From Deltaproteobacteria bacterium (GTDB lineage Bacteria > Desulfobacterota > Desulfobacteria > C00003060), in assembly GCA_030667105.1 (NCBI GenBank), contig DAOUWN010000047.1:1-10733 (forward strand): a DNA stretch of 10,733 bases, given 5' to 3'. Both the position numbers and the translations under genes were made by a program. Positions 1-5,598 of the stretch are shown here, one piece after another. A model generated the notes under the pieces. It was not told where the DNA came from. It worked only from the letters and a program-made list of their open reading frames with translations, and did not search any database. How positions within the stretch are numbered: the stretch's first letter is position 1; every line of letters begins with the position of its first letter.

Positions 1-199
1 GAAGGCCCAGGTGCCGGACGTTTTGGTCTCTGGGAACCACGAGGCTATCAGGCAGTGGAGGCGACAGGCTTCGGTGGCGAGGACGTTTTTGAAAAGACCC
101 GATTTGCTGTTGGACCAGCCACTGACATCTGAGGATGTAAAGTATCTCAAAAAACTGCATCAGGATATCGAAGCCGTTATAGAAAAACATTCGCCGTAA
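1..199 (+). CDS. trmD: tRNA (guanine-N1)-methyltransferase TrmD, C-terminal part (5' truncated by window edge)
   Basis: Only the last 65 or so codons are present; the reading frame is open from the left edge and stops with TAA at 197-199. The text VPDVLVSGNH followed by an arginine-rich stretch (RQWRRQ) and RPDLL is the usual C-terminal region of TrmD, the SPOUT-fold enzyme that uses S-adenosylmethionine to methylate N1 of G37 in tRNAs and so prevents frameshifting. The SAM-binding knot lies upstream, outside the window. The GTG at position 11 is an internal valine and not a start. The neighbours (a second SPOUT methyltransferase, then rplS) match the conserved rimM-trmD-rplS order, which supports the call. 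Confidence 0.93.
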   Translation, partial: KAQVPDVLVSGNHEAIRQWRRQASVARTFLKRPDLLLDQPLTSEDVKYLKKLHQDIEAVIEKHSP

Positions 200-228
200 C
201 AGTCCTGGTTATGGAAAACCTGGTCTGG

Positions 229-259
229 GTGTGAATATTTGCTCTAATCCGTTTCACAC
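229..259 (+). repeat. 7-bp inverted repeat between trmD and the next gene
   Basis: GTGTGAA (229-235) and TTCACAC (253-259) are perfect inverted copies separated by 17 nt, ending 5 nt before the ATG at 265. In RNA they would form a small hairpin right where a ribosome would bind. No good Shine-Dalgarno is visible for that gene, so the element may affect its translation, or it may be chance. Confidence 0.3.
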
Positions 260-264
260 GTGGT

Positions 265-846
265 ATGATGCACCCTGTGAGATCCAACAGGGTTTACTTG
301 GCCCTGATACACCATCCTGTGTACAATAAATCAGGTGAGGTGATCGCATCGGCCGTCAGCAACCTGGACTTGCACGACATATCAAGGGCGGCCAAAACGT
401 TCGGTATTAAGGTCTTCTATGTGGTGACCCCCCTGGTAGGCCAGCAGAAGCTTGTTAGAAGGATTATTTCTCACTGGACAGACGGCGCGGGGGGCAAATA
501 CAATCCTGATCGCAAGGCGGCATTAGAACTGGTCAGTATTGTAGCGTCCCTTGATGCTGTACTGGGGGATATTGCGGGCAATGGCCATGATAGACCGGTC
601 ACAGTCATTACGGATGCACGGCCACACCCTAGAAACATCAGCTATGGGAAGCTGTCGGAAATGGTAAGTTCGGATCGACCCTTTTTGCTCTTGTTCGGGA
701 CGGCCTGGGGACTGACGCAAGAGTTTATTGAAGCAGCGGATTATGTTCTTGCCCCTATCATGGGGCCTACGGATTACAACCACCTGTCAGTTCGCTCGGC
801 TACTGCCATTGTTCTTGACAGGCTTTTTGGAACGGATAGAAGATAA
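265..846 (+). CDS. SAM-dependent SPOUT-type RNA methyltransferase found beside trmD
   Basis: This 193-residue protein resembles the trmD-linked family of putative SAM-dependent RNA methyltransferases known from structural genomics work on Thermotoga and Aquifex proteins. The N-terminal region (about residues 11-25) has [16 protein letters not shown], typical of the family. The later segment [16 protein letters not shown] (about 138-153) and the LAPIMG stretch (about 162-167) correspond to the glycine-rich knot loop that holds SAM in SPOUT enzymes. The RNA target is unknown to me. The ATG at 265 is the only upstream start in the frame (a stop lies at 232-234); ATG 268 and GTG 277 are alternatives, and none has a clear Shine-Dalgarno, so coupling to trmD translation or a leader effect is possible. 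It sits between trmD and rplS, probably in the same operon. Confidence 0.82.
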   Translation: MMHPVRSNRVYLALIHHPVYNKSGEVIASAVSNLDLHDISRAAKTFGIKVFYVVTPLVGQQKLVRRIISHWTDGAGGKYNPDRKAALELVSIVASLDAVLGDIAGNGHDRPVTVITDARPHPRNISYGKLSEMVSSDRPFLLLFGTAWGLTQEFIEAADYVLAPIMGPTDYNHLSVRSATAIVLDRLFGTDRR

Positions 847-850
847 GTTT

Positions 851-855
851 GGAGG
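851..855 (+). promoter_or_regulatory. Shine-Dalgarno GGAGG that fixes the rplS start
   Basis: GGAGG at 851-855 lies 5 nt before ATG 861. It rules out the in-frame TTG at 849, which overlaps the site itself. Confidence 0.8.
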
Positions 856-860
856 AAAAT

Positions 861-1208
861 ATGGAAGCAATCAAAGCAATTGAAAAGGAACAGATGCGGT
901 TTGATCTGCCGTTTTTCAAGTCAGGTGATACTGTTAAGGTTTCGGTCAAGATCAAAGAAGGGAAAAAGGAACGGATTCAGATTTTTCAAGGCGTTGTGAT
1001 CAGGAAGCGTAAAGGGACAATCAATGCCACATTCACCGTAAGAAAAATTTCTTACGGAATAGGTGTTGAGCGCATCTTTCCCTTGCATTCCCCGAGTATT
1101 GACAAGATCGAGGTGGTCACCCGCGGCCGTGTCCGTCGCTCTCGTCTCTATTATCTAAGAAAACTCAGAGGCAAGGCAGCCAGGATCAAGGAACTTCGCC
1201 CTCACTAG
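861..1208 (+). CDS. rplS: 50S ribosomal protein L19
   Basis: The 115-residue product has the usual bacterial L19 length. The N-terminal half carries the [16 protein letters not shown] stretch and the [12 protein letters not shown] strand of the L19 fold. The C-terminal half has the family signature around [18 protein letters not shown], rich in arginine and lysine for rRNA contact. L19 sits at the 30S-50S interface and helps form an intersubunit bridge. ATG 861 with GGAGG 5 nt upstream is the start; a longer form from TTG 849 would absorb the Shine-Dalgarno. It begins 14 nt after the upstream methyltransferase stop, and rnhB follows 45 nt later, so cotranscription with trmD is expected. Confidence 0.97.
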   Translation: MEAIKAIEKEQMRFDLPFFKSGDTVKVSVKIKEGKKERIQIFQGVVIRKRKGTINATFTVRKISYGIGVERIFPLHSPSIDKIEVVTRGRVRRSRLYYLRKLRGKAARIKELRPH

Positions 1209-1253
1209 GGCTGACGGACCTTTGTCGCTTATCCCGGTTCAAGAATCGCAGAG

Positions 1254-1868
1254 ATGGATCCCGAATCCTTTGAGAAAACGGCTCGAAGAGAGGGCTACTC
1301 AAAGATTGCCGGCATTGATGAGGCTGGCAGGGGCCCACTGGCTGGCCCGGTAGTGGCTGCTGCAGTGATCCTTCCGGAAAGGGTGGATTTAGTCCATCTT
1401 GATGATTCAAAAAAGCTGAGTCCCGGAAGGCGGGAACAGCTTTTCGGTGCGATTTATGGCCATGCCATTTCTATTGGCATAGGCATTGTTGATCCTGTGG
1501 AGATCGACCGTATCAATATCCTTCAGGCCTCTCTCCTTTCTATGCGCATGGCAGCGGATAATCTTCGGCCACGCCCGGATTACTTGCTCGTTGACGGCAC
1601 TTTTCCCATTGAATCAAGCCTGCCTCAAGAGGCTGTCAAGCACGGCGACAGGCGGTGTCTGTCCATTGCTGCAGCATCCATTGTAGCCAAAGTCACCCGG
1701 GATCGACTTATGGAGGTTTATGACGATGAGTTTCCAGAGTTCGGCTTCGGTAGACACAAGGGCTACGGCACAAAAGCACACTGTGCTGCCATTCGCGCTT
1801 TTGGTTGTTCCCGGATTCACCGGAAGACCTTCCGTGGCGTTAAGGAATATGTAAGCCGGCAGGGTTAG
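1254..1868 (+). CDS. rnhB: Ribonuclease HII
   Basis: RNase HII cuts RNA in RNA-DNA hybrids and nicks 5' of single ribonucleotides embedded in DNA, starting ribonucleotide excision repair. The 204-residue sequence has the N-terminal GIDEAGRGPLAGPV motif with the first two acids (Asp22, Glu23), the third acid in LLVDGT (Asp114) and a conserved GD at 131-132 before SIAAASIVAKVTRDR, likely the fourth metal ligand. GYGT (170-173) supplies the tyrosine that reads the DNA-RNA junction in this family. All catalytic positions look intact. ATG 1254 has only a weak Shine-Dalgarno (AGAG). The gene lies 45 nt after rplS and 7 nt before yraN, the common proteobacterial order. Confidence 0.96.
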   Translation: MDPESFEKTARREGYSKIAGIDEAGRGPLAGPVVAAAVILPERVDLVHLDDSKKLSPGRREQLFGAIYGHAISIGIGIVDPVEIDRINILQASLLSMRMAADNLRPRPDYLLVDGTFPIESSLPQEAVKHGDRRCLSIAAASIVAKVTRDRLMEVYDDEFPEFGFGRHKGYGTKAHCAAIRAFGCSRIHRKTFRGVKEYVSRQG

Positions 1869-1875
1869 GAGATAG

Positions 1876-2280
1876 ATGTTTGGAAAGCGAGTGCCAGGGG
1901 TGGGAGATTCCCCGGCAGACCATCGCAGCCACACTGGAGCCTTTGGTGAGTCTATTGCTGTCAAGGCCCTGAAGAAAGACGGATACAAGATCCTTAAGCA
2001 AAACCATCGTTCCAGGTTAGGTGAAATCGACATCATTGCCCTGGAGGGTGGAACGCTGGCCTTTGTAGAGGTAAAGGCCCGTCGAACGGATCAATTTGGA
2101 GACCCGAAGCAGGCTGTCACCCCTAAGAAACAGCGCAAGATATCGATGGTTGCCCTTGAATACCTAAAAAAAACAGGCCAAACAGACAAGAAAGCCCGTT
2201 TTGACGTTGTGGCCATCCGGCTGTCCCATGGTCAACCGGATGTCGAAATAATCAGGAATGCCTTTGAGCTTGCCTACTGA
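1876..2280 (+). CDS. yraN: YraN / UPF0102 family endonuclease-like protein
   Basis: This 134-residue protein belongs to UPF0102, a small family with a restriction-endonuclease-like fold whose biological role is unsettled. The diagnostic core is present: GAFGESIAVKAL (21-32) with a conserved glutamate, then GEIDIIA (49-55) and FVEVKAR (63-69), giving the E...D...ExK pattern of the nuclease fold. The first 20 residues form a non-conserved extension. AGGAG at 1867-1871 supports ATG 1876. The gene starts 7 nt after the rnhB stop and overlaps the next gene by 23 nt, so translational coupling in the operon is likely. Nuclease activity is inferred from the fold only. Confidence 0.92.
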   Translation: MFGKRVPGVGDSPADHRSHTGAFGESIAVKALKKDGYKILKQNHRSRLGEIDIIALEGGTLAFVEVKARRTDQFGDPKQAVTPKKQRKISMVALEYLKKTGQTDKKARFDVVAIRLSHGQPDVEIIRNAFELAY

Positions 2281-3145
2281 GAGATCCGCAAAGCCTTCTC
2301 CCTGTTCATCCGGGACGCTTTTTGTGGTGGCCACCCCAATCGGTAACATGGAAGACATCACCCTGCGAGCCATCCGCACCTTGACAGAAGTAGACCTCAT
2401 TGCGGCCGAGGACACCAGACAGACCCGGAAGCTCCTTTCGCGCTACAAAATCTCCACACCCTTTGTCTCTTACCATGACCACAATAAGGAGAAACGTACC
2501 CCTGAACTGCTGCAAAAGCTCAAGGCGGGGGTCTCCATTGCACTTGTTACAGATTCGGGCACTCCGTCCATATCAGACCCGGGTTATTGTCTCGTGAGGG
2601 CGGCTATCCGGGAGGCAGTTCCTGTGGTGCCGATACCGGGGGCATCGGCAGTTGTTGCTGCATTGAGTGTGTGTGGCCTTCCCACGGATAGTTACGTTTT
2701 TGTCGGCTTTGTTCCAAGGAAATCAGGCAAATGTAAACTACTGCTGGACCGTCTAGTACTGGAGCCCAGTACCCTCATTTTCTATGAATCCCCCAAAAGA
2801 CTCCTCGACCTGATGAGAGAGATTCTCGATGTCATGGGAAACCGTGAGGCTGTGGTGGCACGTGAACTGACCAAGCTCCACGAGGAAGTCCTGAGGGGGC
2901 CGTTGAGCACGATAGTAAAAAAAATATCAGCGCGTCTTCCTCTGAAGGGTGAATGCACTTTGCTTGTGGCAGGATGGGATAAGGCAGGGGAAGTAGACCT
3001 GGAGACCATACGGAACTACTTGAGGCGCCTGGGTCGGGAGAAAGATCTCTACCTTTCTGACCTGGTGAAAGAGGTGGCCAGAAAATACAGCCTTTCCCGG
3101 AAAGTCGTCTATGAGGAGGCCCTAAAGCTCGAAAAAGAGGGTTGA
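2258..3145 (+). CDS. rsmI: 16S rRNA (cytidine-1402-2'-O)-methyltransferase RsmI
   Basis: RsmI methylates the 2'-hydroxyl of C1402 in the decoding centre of 16S rRNA using SAM. The 295-residue protein shows the tetrapyrrole-methylase-like fold with its signatures in order: VATPIGNMEDITLRA (24-38), AAEDTR (49-54), SYHDHN (71-76), LVTDSGTPSISDPG (96-109), PIPGASA (125-131), FYESPKRL (175-182) and ARELTKLHEE (201-210). The family usually starts just before the VATPIGN motif, so roughly 15 residues here are a non-conserved extension. ATG 2258 overlaps yraN by 23 nt and has AGGA directly abutting it, poor spacing for a Shine-Dalgarno; a TTG start at 2264 or 2270 cannot be excluded. Confidence 0.95.
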   Translation: MPLSLPTERSAKPSPCSSGTLFVVATPIGNMEDITLRAIRTLTEVDLIAAEDTRQTRKLLSRYKISTPFVSYHDHNKEKRTPELLQKLKAGVSIALVTDSGTPSISDPGYCLVRAAIREAVPVVPIPGASAVVAALSVCGLPTDSYVFVGFVPRKSGKCKLLLDRLVLEPSTLIFYESPKRLLDLMREILDVMGNREAVVARELTKLHEEVLRGPLSTIVKKISARLPLKGECTLLVAGWDKAGEVDLETIRNYLRRLGREKDLYLSDLVKEVARKYSLSRKVVYEEALKLEKEG

Positions 3146-3168
3146 CCCGCCACTAACTTCTCTATTAT
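3142..3168 (+). promoter_or_regulatory. Possible promoter for the zinc-ribbon gene and pyrR
   Basis: TTGACC (3142-3147, overlapping the rsmI stop) and TATTAT (3163-3168) each match the sigma-70 boxes in five of six positions, with a short 15-nt spacer. An alternative TTATAT at 3165 gives 17 nt but a poorer match. It would let the zinc-ribbon gene and pyrR be transcribed apart from the rplS cluster. Prediction by eye only. Confidence 0.3.
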
Positions 3169-3234
3169 ATGGAGTAACGTCAACTGAAATGCCTTGTGCC
3201 CGGATCTTTACCGGAGGGGAAGTGGGGAAACAGC

Positions 3235-3723
3235 GTGCCCATTTATGAATTCTATTGCAAGGACTGCAACACCATATTTAGCTTCTTCTCAAAGTCTGTG
3301 AACACTACCAAGCTGCCACTGTGTCCAAGGTGTAAACGAATGAAACTTGAAAGGCAGATGTCAACTTTTGCCAGGCTCACGGGGGCGCAGGACGAGGGTG
3401 AGACGGATGATTTGCCTATTGATGAGGCCAAGATGGAAAGGGCTATGGACATGTTGGCCCGGGAGGCTGAGGGAATAAACGAGGATGACCCGCGCCAGGC
3501 TGCCAGATTGATGCGCAAGCTTACGGATGCCACAGGAGCTAGTCTGGGGCCTGGCATGGAAGAGGCCCTGAAACGGATGGAAGCCGGGGAAGATCCCGAG
3601 CAGATCGAAGCGGAACTGGGTGATATCATGGAAGAAGAAGAGCCGTTCATGTTCGAAGGAAAGAAAGGCAAGAGGGTCAAAGGGGGCAGGCCCCGTTACG
3701 ATGAAACGCTTTATGAACTCTGA
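3235..3723 (+). CDS. FmdB-type zinc-ribbon protein with acidic C-terminal tail
   Basis: The start chosen is GTG 3235, which gives MPIYEFYCKDC, the standard opening of FmdB-like zinc ribbons; GTGGGGA at 3222-3228 can act as a Shine-Dalgarno, and GGAGGGGA lies further up. A start at 3196 would add 13 unconserved residues. In the 162-residue protein, Cys8/Cys11 and Cys30/Cys33 form one zinc ribbon, with EFYCKDC and CPRC as the knuckles. The rest (about 50-162) is a helical, strongly charged region with many Glu/Asp, including a run of four Glu at 133-136, and ends in a basic patch (KKGKRVKGGRPR, 143-154). The FmdB family has no firmly established general function; small size and charge suggest a nucleic-acid or protein-binding adaptor, which is inference. 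It follows rsmI by 89 nt. Confidence 0.8.
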   Translation: MPIYEFYCKDCNTIFSFFSKSVNTTKLPLCPRCKRMKLERQMSTFARLTGAQDEGETDDLPIDEAKMERAMDMLAREAEGINEDDPRQAARLMRKLTDATGASLGPGMEEALKRMEAGEDPEQIEAELGDIMEEEEPFMFEGKKGKRVKGGRPRYDETLYEL

Positions 3724-3729
3724 AGTAAC

Positions 3730-3758
3730 TGAACGCGGGGTCGAAGCCCCTAAGTTCA
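3730..3758 (+). other. Hairpin after the zinc-ribbon gene, in the leader of pyrR
   Basis: GGGG (3737-3740) and CCCC (3747-3750) close a 6-nt TCGAAG loop, and TGAAC (3730-3734) pairs with GTTCA (3754-3758) as an outer stem across a small internal loop. No T-run follows, so it is not a good intrinsic terminator. It does not show the known Bacillus-type PyrR binding loop. Confidence 0.35.
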
Positions 3759-3826
3759 TTGTATAGCATTTTATCAAGACCTGAACAGCGAAACGACGGG
3801 GAAATGGGCTCAATAGGAATACTGCT

Positions 3827-4363
3827 ATGACTACGGAACAGGTTATATTGCAAAGCCCGGACATTGACCGGATTTTGGCCCGGATGGCCTACGAAATCCT
3901 GGAAAAACACAGGGGCGCTGAGAACTTGGTGATCATTGGCATCAGGACCGGCGGGGTTTTCTTGGCCGATCGCATAGCAGCAAGGATTCTCTCGTTTGAC
4001 GGCACGAATATCCCCCGTGGCGATCTTGATATCACCCTCTACAGGGATGATTGGACCCGCATAGGGCATCAGCCCATTGTACAAAAGACGGAGTTACCTT
4101 TCTCTTTGGACGGCAAACAGGTGATCCTGGTGGATGATGTCCTCTTTACCGGTCGCACGGTCCGCGCAGCCATGGATGCTCTCATCGATTTTGGCCGTCC
4201 GGATCGAATCGAACTCGCTGTTCTGGTGGACCGCGGTCACCGCGAGTTGCCAATTGAAGCCAATTATGTGGGTAAGCACGTTGAAACAATCCATGATACC
4301 ATGGTCAATGTGTATCTGAAAGAGAAGGCGGGACGCGACGAAGTCACGGTCACTTCACAATGA
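3827..4363 (+). CDS. pyrR: PyrR, pyrimidine operon regulator / uracil phosphoribosyltransferase
   Basis: The 178-residue protein is a type I phosphoribosyltransferase. The PRPP-binding loop VILVDDVLFTGRT (99-111) is complete, and IIGIRTGGVFLADRI (36-50) and LYRDD (71-75) are typical of PyrR. PyrR proteins bind pyr mRNA in several bacteria and have uracil phosphoribosyltransferase activity to varying degrees; in proteobacteria the regulatory role is less certain. AGGA at 3813-3816 sits 10 nt before ATG 3827. The gene starts 103 nt after the zinc-ribbon gene, and no pyrimidine biosynthesis gene is adjacent in this window, so any RNA target must be elsewhere. Confidence 0.93.
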   Translation: MTTEQVILQSPDIDRILARMAYEILEKHRGAENLVIIGIRTGGVFLADRIAARILSFDGTNIPRGDLDITLYRDDWTRIGHQPIVQKTELPFSLDGKQVILVDDVLFTGRTVRAAMDALIDFGRPDRIELAVLVDRGHRELPIEANYVGKHVETIHDTMVNVYLKEKAGRDEVTVTSQ

Positions 4364-4402
4364 GAGGAGGCCAAAAGGCTGTCCACTGAAAGGGGAAGTC
4401 CC

Positions 4403-4459
4403 AGCTAAGAAGTGCGTGGAGTGGCAGCACAGCAGCGAGCTATCAATTTTTTCTTTTTC
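4403..4459 (+). terminator. Weak terminator-like structure after pyrR
   Basis: Nested short stems, AGCT (4403-4406) with AGCT (4438-4441) and GTGC (4412-4415) with GCAC (4427-4430), are followed by a T-rich run from 4446 to 4459 broken by one C. The stems are short with large internal loops, so this is a low-confidence end for the pyrR transcript. Confidence 0.25.
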
Positions 4460-4462
4460 ATG

Positions 4463-4489
4463 TTGACAAACATCGTTTTTTCATATAAA
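4463..4489 (+). promoter_or_regulatory. Candidate sigma-70 promoter of dsrC
   Basis: A perfect TTGACA (4463-4468) is followed after 15 nt by TATAAA (4484-4489, five of six matches). The spacer is two nt shorter than ideal. Transcription would start near 4496 and give a leader of about 70 nt. Confidence 0.5.
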
Positions 4490-4515
4490 GACCATGGCCT
4501 AGATATCAACAGGGA

Positions 4516-4527
4516 TTAACTGGTTAA
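4516..4527 (+). repeat. Inverted repeat TTAAC-TG-GTTAA in the dsrC leader
   Basis: Perfect 5-bp arms flank a 2-nt centre, about 20 nt downstream of the predicted start of transcription and 38 nt before the dsrC start codon. It is a plausible operator half-site pair; a factor is not identifiable from the sequence. Confidence 0.3.
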
Positions 4528-4565
4528 CAGTAGAGATATTAATTAGAGAAAAGGAGGGCGTTGGC

Positions 4566-4883
4566 ATGCCGGAAATTGAATTTGCAGGGAAAACCTTTAA
4601 TGTGGACGAGGATGGTTTTATTGATGATTTCGGTCATTGGAGTCCGGAGTGGGTTCAATACGTGAAATCGACAGAGGGGATTGAAGAACTGAACGATGAG
4701 CACTGGAAGTGCGTGACCTTTTTGCAGGAATATTACAAGAAAAACGGGATTGCTCCTATGGTTCGGGTCTTCTCCAAGGTGACTGGTTTCAAACTGAAAC
4801 ACATTTACGAACTGTTCCCCTCTGGACCTGGCAAAGGCGCATGTAAGATGGCGGGTCTTCCCAAGCCGACCGGCTGCGTCTAA
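4566..4883 (+). CDS. dsrC: DsrC, dissimilatory sulfite reductase-associated sulfur carrier
   Basis: This 105-residue protein is a full-length DsrC/TusE-family member. The N-terminal half has FNVDEDGFI (11-19) and the conserved WSPEW (25-29); the C-terminal arm carries Cys93 (GACKMAG) and the penultimate Cys104 (GCV), ten residues apart. Both cysteines define true DsrC, which is loaded as a trisulfide by sulfite reductase DsrAB and then handed to the membrane DsrMKJOP complex; TusE-like paralogues keep only the last cysteine. It acts in the cytoplasm. GGAGGG (4553-4558) lies 7 nt before ATG 4566. The gene stands alone, away from dsrAB in this window, with its own promoter candidate and terminator, as is common for dsrC. 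It implies a dissimilatory sulfur-metabolising host. Confidence 0.96.
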   Translation: MPEIEFAGKTFNVDEDGFIDDFGHWSPEWVQYVKSTEGIEELNDEHWKCVTFLQEYYKKNGIAPMVRVFSKVTGFKLKHIYELFPSGPGKGACKMAGLPKPTGCV

Positions 4884-4910
4884 GGAAGAGGTTCTGATCC
4901 TGCAACACAA

Positions 4911-4924
4911 TTCGAACGTTCGAA
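4911..4924 (+). repeat. 14-bp perfect palindrome after dsrC
   Basis: TTCGAACGTTCGAA is identical to its own reverse complement and lies 27 nt past the dsrC stop, its last two bases joining the A-run of the terminator. As DNA it could be a dimeric protein site; as RNA it could fold into a 5-bp stem with an ACGU loop. Confidence 0.55.
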
Positions 4925-4963
4925 AAAAAGAGGCTTTGCCATGCGGCGGGGCCTCTTTTTTTT
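4923..4963 (+). terminator. Bidirectional intrinsic terminator after dsrC
   Basis: Seven A plus GAGGC (4923-4934) pair with GCCTC plus T-run (4951-4962), closing a 16-nt loop that can form a small inner GCC/GGC pairing. The T-run on one strand and A-run on the other make it functional in both directions on paper. It ends the dsrC transcript. Confidence 0.88.
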
Positions 4964-5015
4964 AACAAGCATTCTGGGGCCGCCAGGGACTATTTCCTTT
5001 GAAAAGAAGATTTTG

Positions 5016-5043
5016 TTGACAGATTGTTTCATAATGTGATATC
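5016..5043 (+). promoter_or_regulatory. Candidate promoter for the csp leader
   Basis: A perfect TTGACA (5016-5021) lies in an AT-rich stretch, with weak -10 options TGATAT (5037-5042) or GATATC (5038-5043) at 15-16 nt. Transcription would begin near 5050, leaving a csp leader of about 185 nt. It is the only good -35 box between the dsrC terminator and the csp terminator-like hairpin. Confidence 0.45.
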
Positions 5044-5049
5044 AAAAGA

Positions 5050-5183
5050 ACATTAATGGTTGTTGGTTGTATGGTTTTATCGCCAGGCACCTTAGGGTCA
5101 GGCGAAGTGTCAGATTGGGATAGGAATTTTGCGAAGTAGAATAAGATGCCAACAAGGTCCACAGGTCTTGTTGGCTTTTTTTT
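5050..5183 (+). ncRNA. Structured csp leader or small RNA ending in an intrinsic terminator
   Basis: The stretch of 351 bases between dsrC and csp holds no gene. Downstream of the promoter candidate it contains three structural parts. First, TTGTTGG at 5060-5066. Second, a hairpin at 5080-5105 (TCGCC with GGCGA, then three further pairs, a bulged A, two pairs and a UUA loop) and a smaller one at 5126-5142 (ATTTT with AGAAT). Third, the terminator at 5148-5183. The early TTGTTGG can pair with CCAACAA (5149-5155), the terminator's 5' arm, so two exclusive folds exist. This fits either a transcription attenuator controlling csp or a free-standing small RNA of about 130 nt. It does not match any riboswitch consensus that I know. 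Confidence 0.5.
5148..5183 (+). terminator. Strong intrinsic terminator inside the csp leader
   Basis: A perfect 9-bp stem, GCCAACAAG (5148-5156) with CTTGTTGGC (5167-5175), has a 10-nt loop and is followed directly by eight T (5176-5183). It lies 51 nt upstream of the csp start and downstream of the dsrC terminator, so it ends a separate transcript or works as an attenuator. Confidence 0.9.
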
Positions 5184-5191
5184 CGTCAGAT

Positions 5192-5232
5192 CCATATCCC
5201 GGCTAAATAATATTGTGAAAGGAGGGATATGG
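5192..5232 (+). promoter_or_regulatory. Hairpin burying the csp ribosome binding site
   Basis: CCATATCCC (5192-5200) is perfectly complementary to GGGATATGG (5224-5232), a 9-bp stem with a 23-nt loop. The 3' arm takes up the last three G of the Shine-Dalgarno (AAAGGAGGG, 5218-5226) and runs to 2 nt before the start codon at 5235. Folding would block ribosome access, so translation may be switched by temperature, a protein or another RNA segment. Confidence 0.6.
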
Positions 5233-5234
5233 TC

Positions 5235-5435
5235 ATGGCAGAAGGAACCGTAAAGTGGTTTAACGAGAAAAAGGGCTATGGTTTCGTTAGCATGGATGAA
5301 GGCCAGGACGTCTTTGTTCACTATAGCTCCATTCTCGGCAGTGGTTTCAAGTCGCTATATGAAGGCCAACGGGTTCGATTTGAAGTCGAGGACGGTCAAA
5401 AGGGTCCGCAGGCAGTGAACGTTGAAACCACCTAG
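5235..5435 (+). CDS. CspA-family cold-shock domain protein
   Basis: The 66-residue product is a single cold-shock domain, a five-stranded OB-fold that binds single-stranded RNA and DNA and melts mRNA structure. It shows GTVKWFN (4-10), the RNP1 motif KGYGFV (13-18) and the RNP2 motif VFVHYS (26-31), with the stacking aromatics Trp8, Phe9, Phe17, Phe27 and His29 in place. ATG 5235 gives the standard MAEGTVKWF opening and has an 8-nt gap from AAAGGAGGG; the ATG at 5229 is only 2 nt from the Shine-Dalgarno and is unlikely. Expression appears layered: promoter, leader terminator with possible antiterminator, and a hairpin over the ribosome binding site. Whether it is cold-induced or constitutive cannot be told here; many genomes hold several csp copies. 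Confidence 0.95.
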   Translation: MAEGTVKWFNEKKGYGFVSMDEGQDVFVHYSSILGSGFKSLYEGQRVRFEVEDGQKGPQAVNVETT

Positions 5436-5448
5436 GTTAAGGGGGGTT

Positions 5449-5514
5449 GACAGGCCGCTGTCCCTGGGCCTTCGGGCTTAAGTTTAAGGTTTGCGCCCAC
5501 AGAAGTTGGGGCAG
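5449..5514 (+). other. Run of small hairpins after csp
   Basis: GACAG (5449-5453) pairs with CTGTC (5458-5462); GCC-TTCG-GGC (5468-5477) makes a UUCG tetraloop; CTTAA (5477-5481) pairs with TTAAG (5484-5488); and GCCCA near 5495 can pair with TGGGGC near 5507 with a bulge. No T-run follows. It may be the 3' untranslated region of csp with stabilising structure; no coding sequence is apparent. Confidence 0.3.
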
Positions 5515-5565
5515 GTCTGAAATGTGTTGACGGGGATAAGAGCCCGGCAAGTCTAGAAGCAAGTC

Positions 5566-5598
5566 AAGAACCCTGTCATCTTTGATGACAGGGTTCTT
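5566..5598 (+). terminator. Perfect 15-bp hairpin between csp and the YkgJ-like gene
   Basis: AAGAACCCTGTCATC (5566-5580) and GATGACAGGGTTCTT (5584-5598) pair without mismatch around a TTT loop. The tail CAATTT is a poor U-run, so terminator activity is uncertain although the stem is very stable. It ends 13 nt before ATG 5612 and could also shape the 5' end of the next mRNA. Confidence 0.5.

Noticed and set aside
3724..3826. PyrR-binding attenuator upstream of pyrR
   Set aside because: There is a GGGG/CCCC hairpin but no T-run and no match to the conserved PyrR binding loop.
4911..4924. LexA (SOS) box reading of the TTCGAACGTTCGAA palindrome
   Set aside because: Known boxes of the CGAAC-N4-GTTCG or GAAC-N7-GAAC types need a spacer that is absent here, and the site lies behind dsrC rather than in a promoter.
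5050..5147. c-di-GMP (GEMM), fluoride or preQ1 riboswitch in the csp leader
   Set aside because: The conserved core bases of those aptamers are not present; only generic hairpins and the antiterminator pairing are supported.
5447..5475. Promoter at TTGACA 5447-5452 for the YkgJ-like gene
   Set aside because: The position for a -10 box is GC-rich (CTTCGG) and the box overlaps a hairpin arm; TTGACG at 5527 also lacks a good partner.
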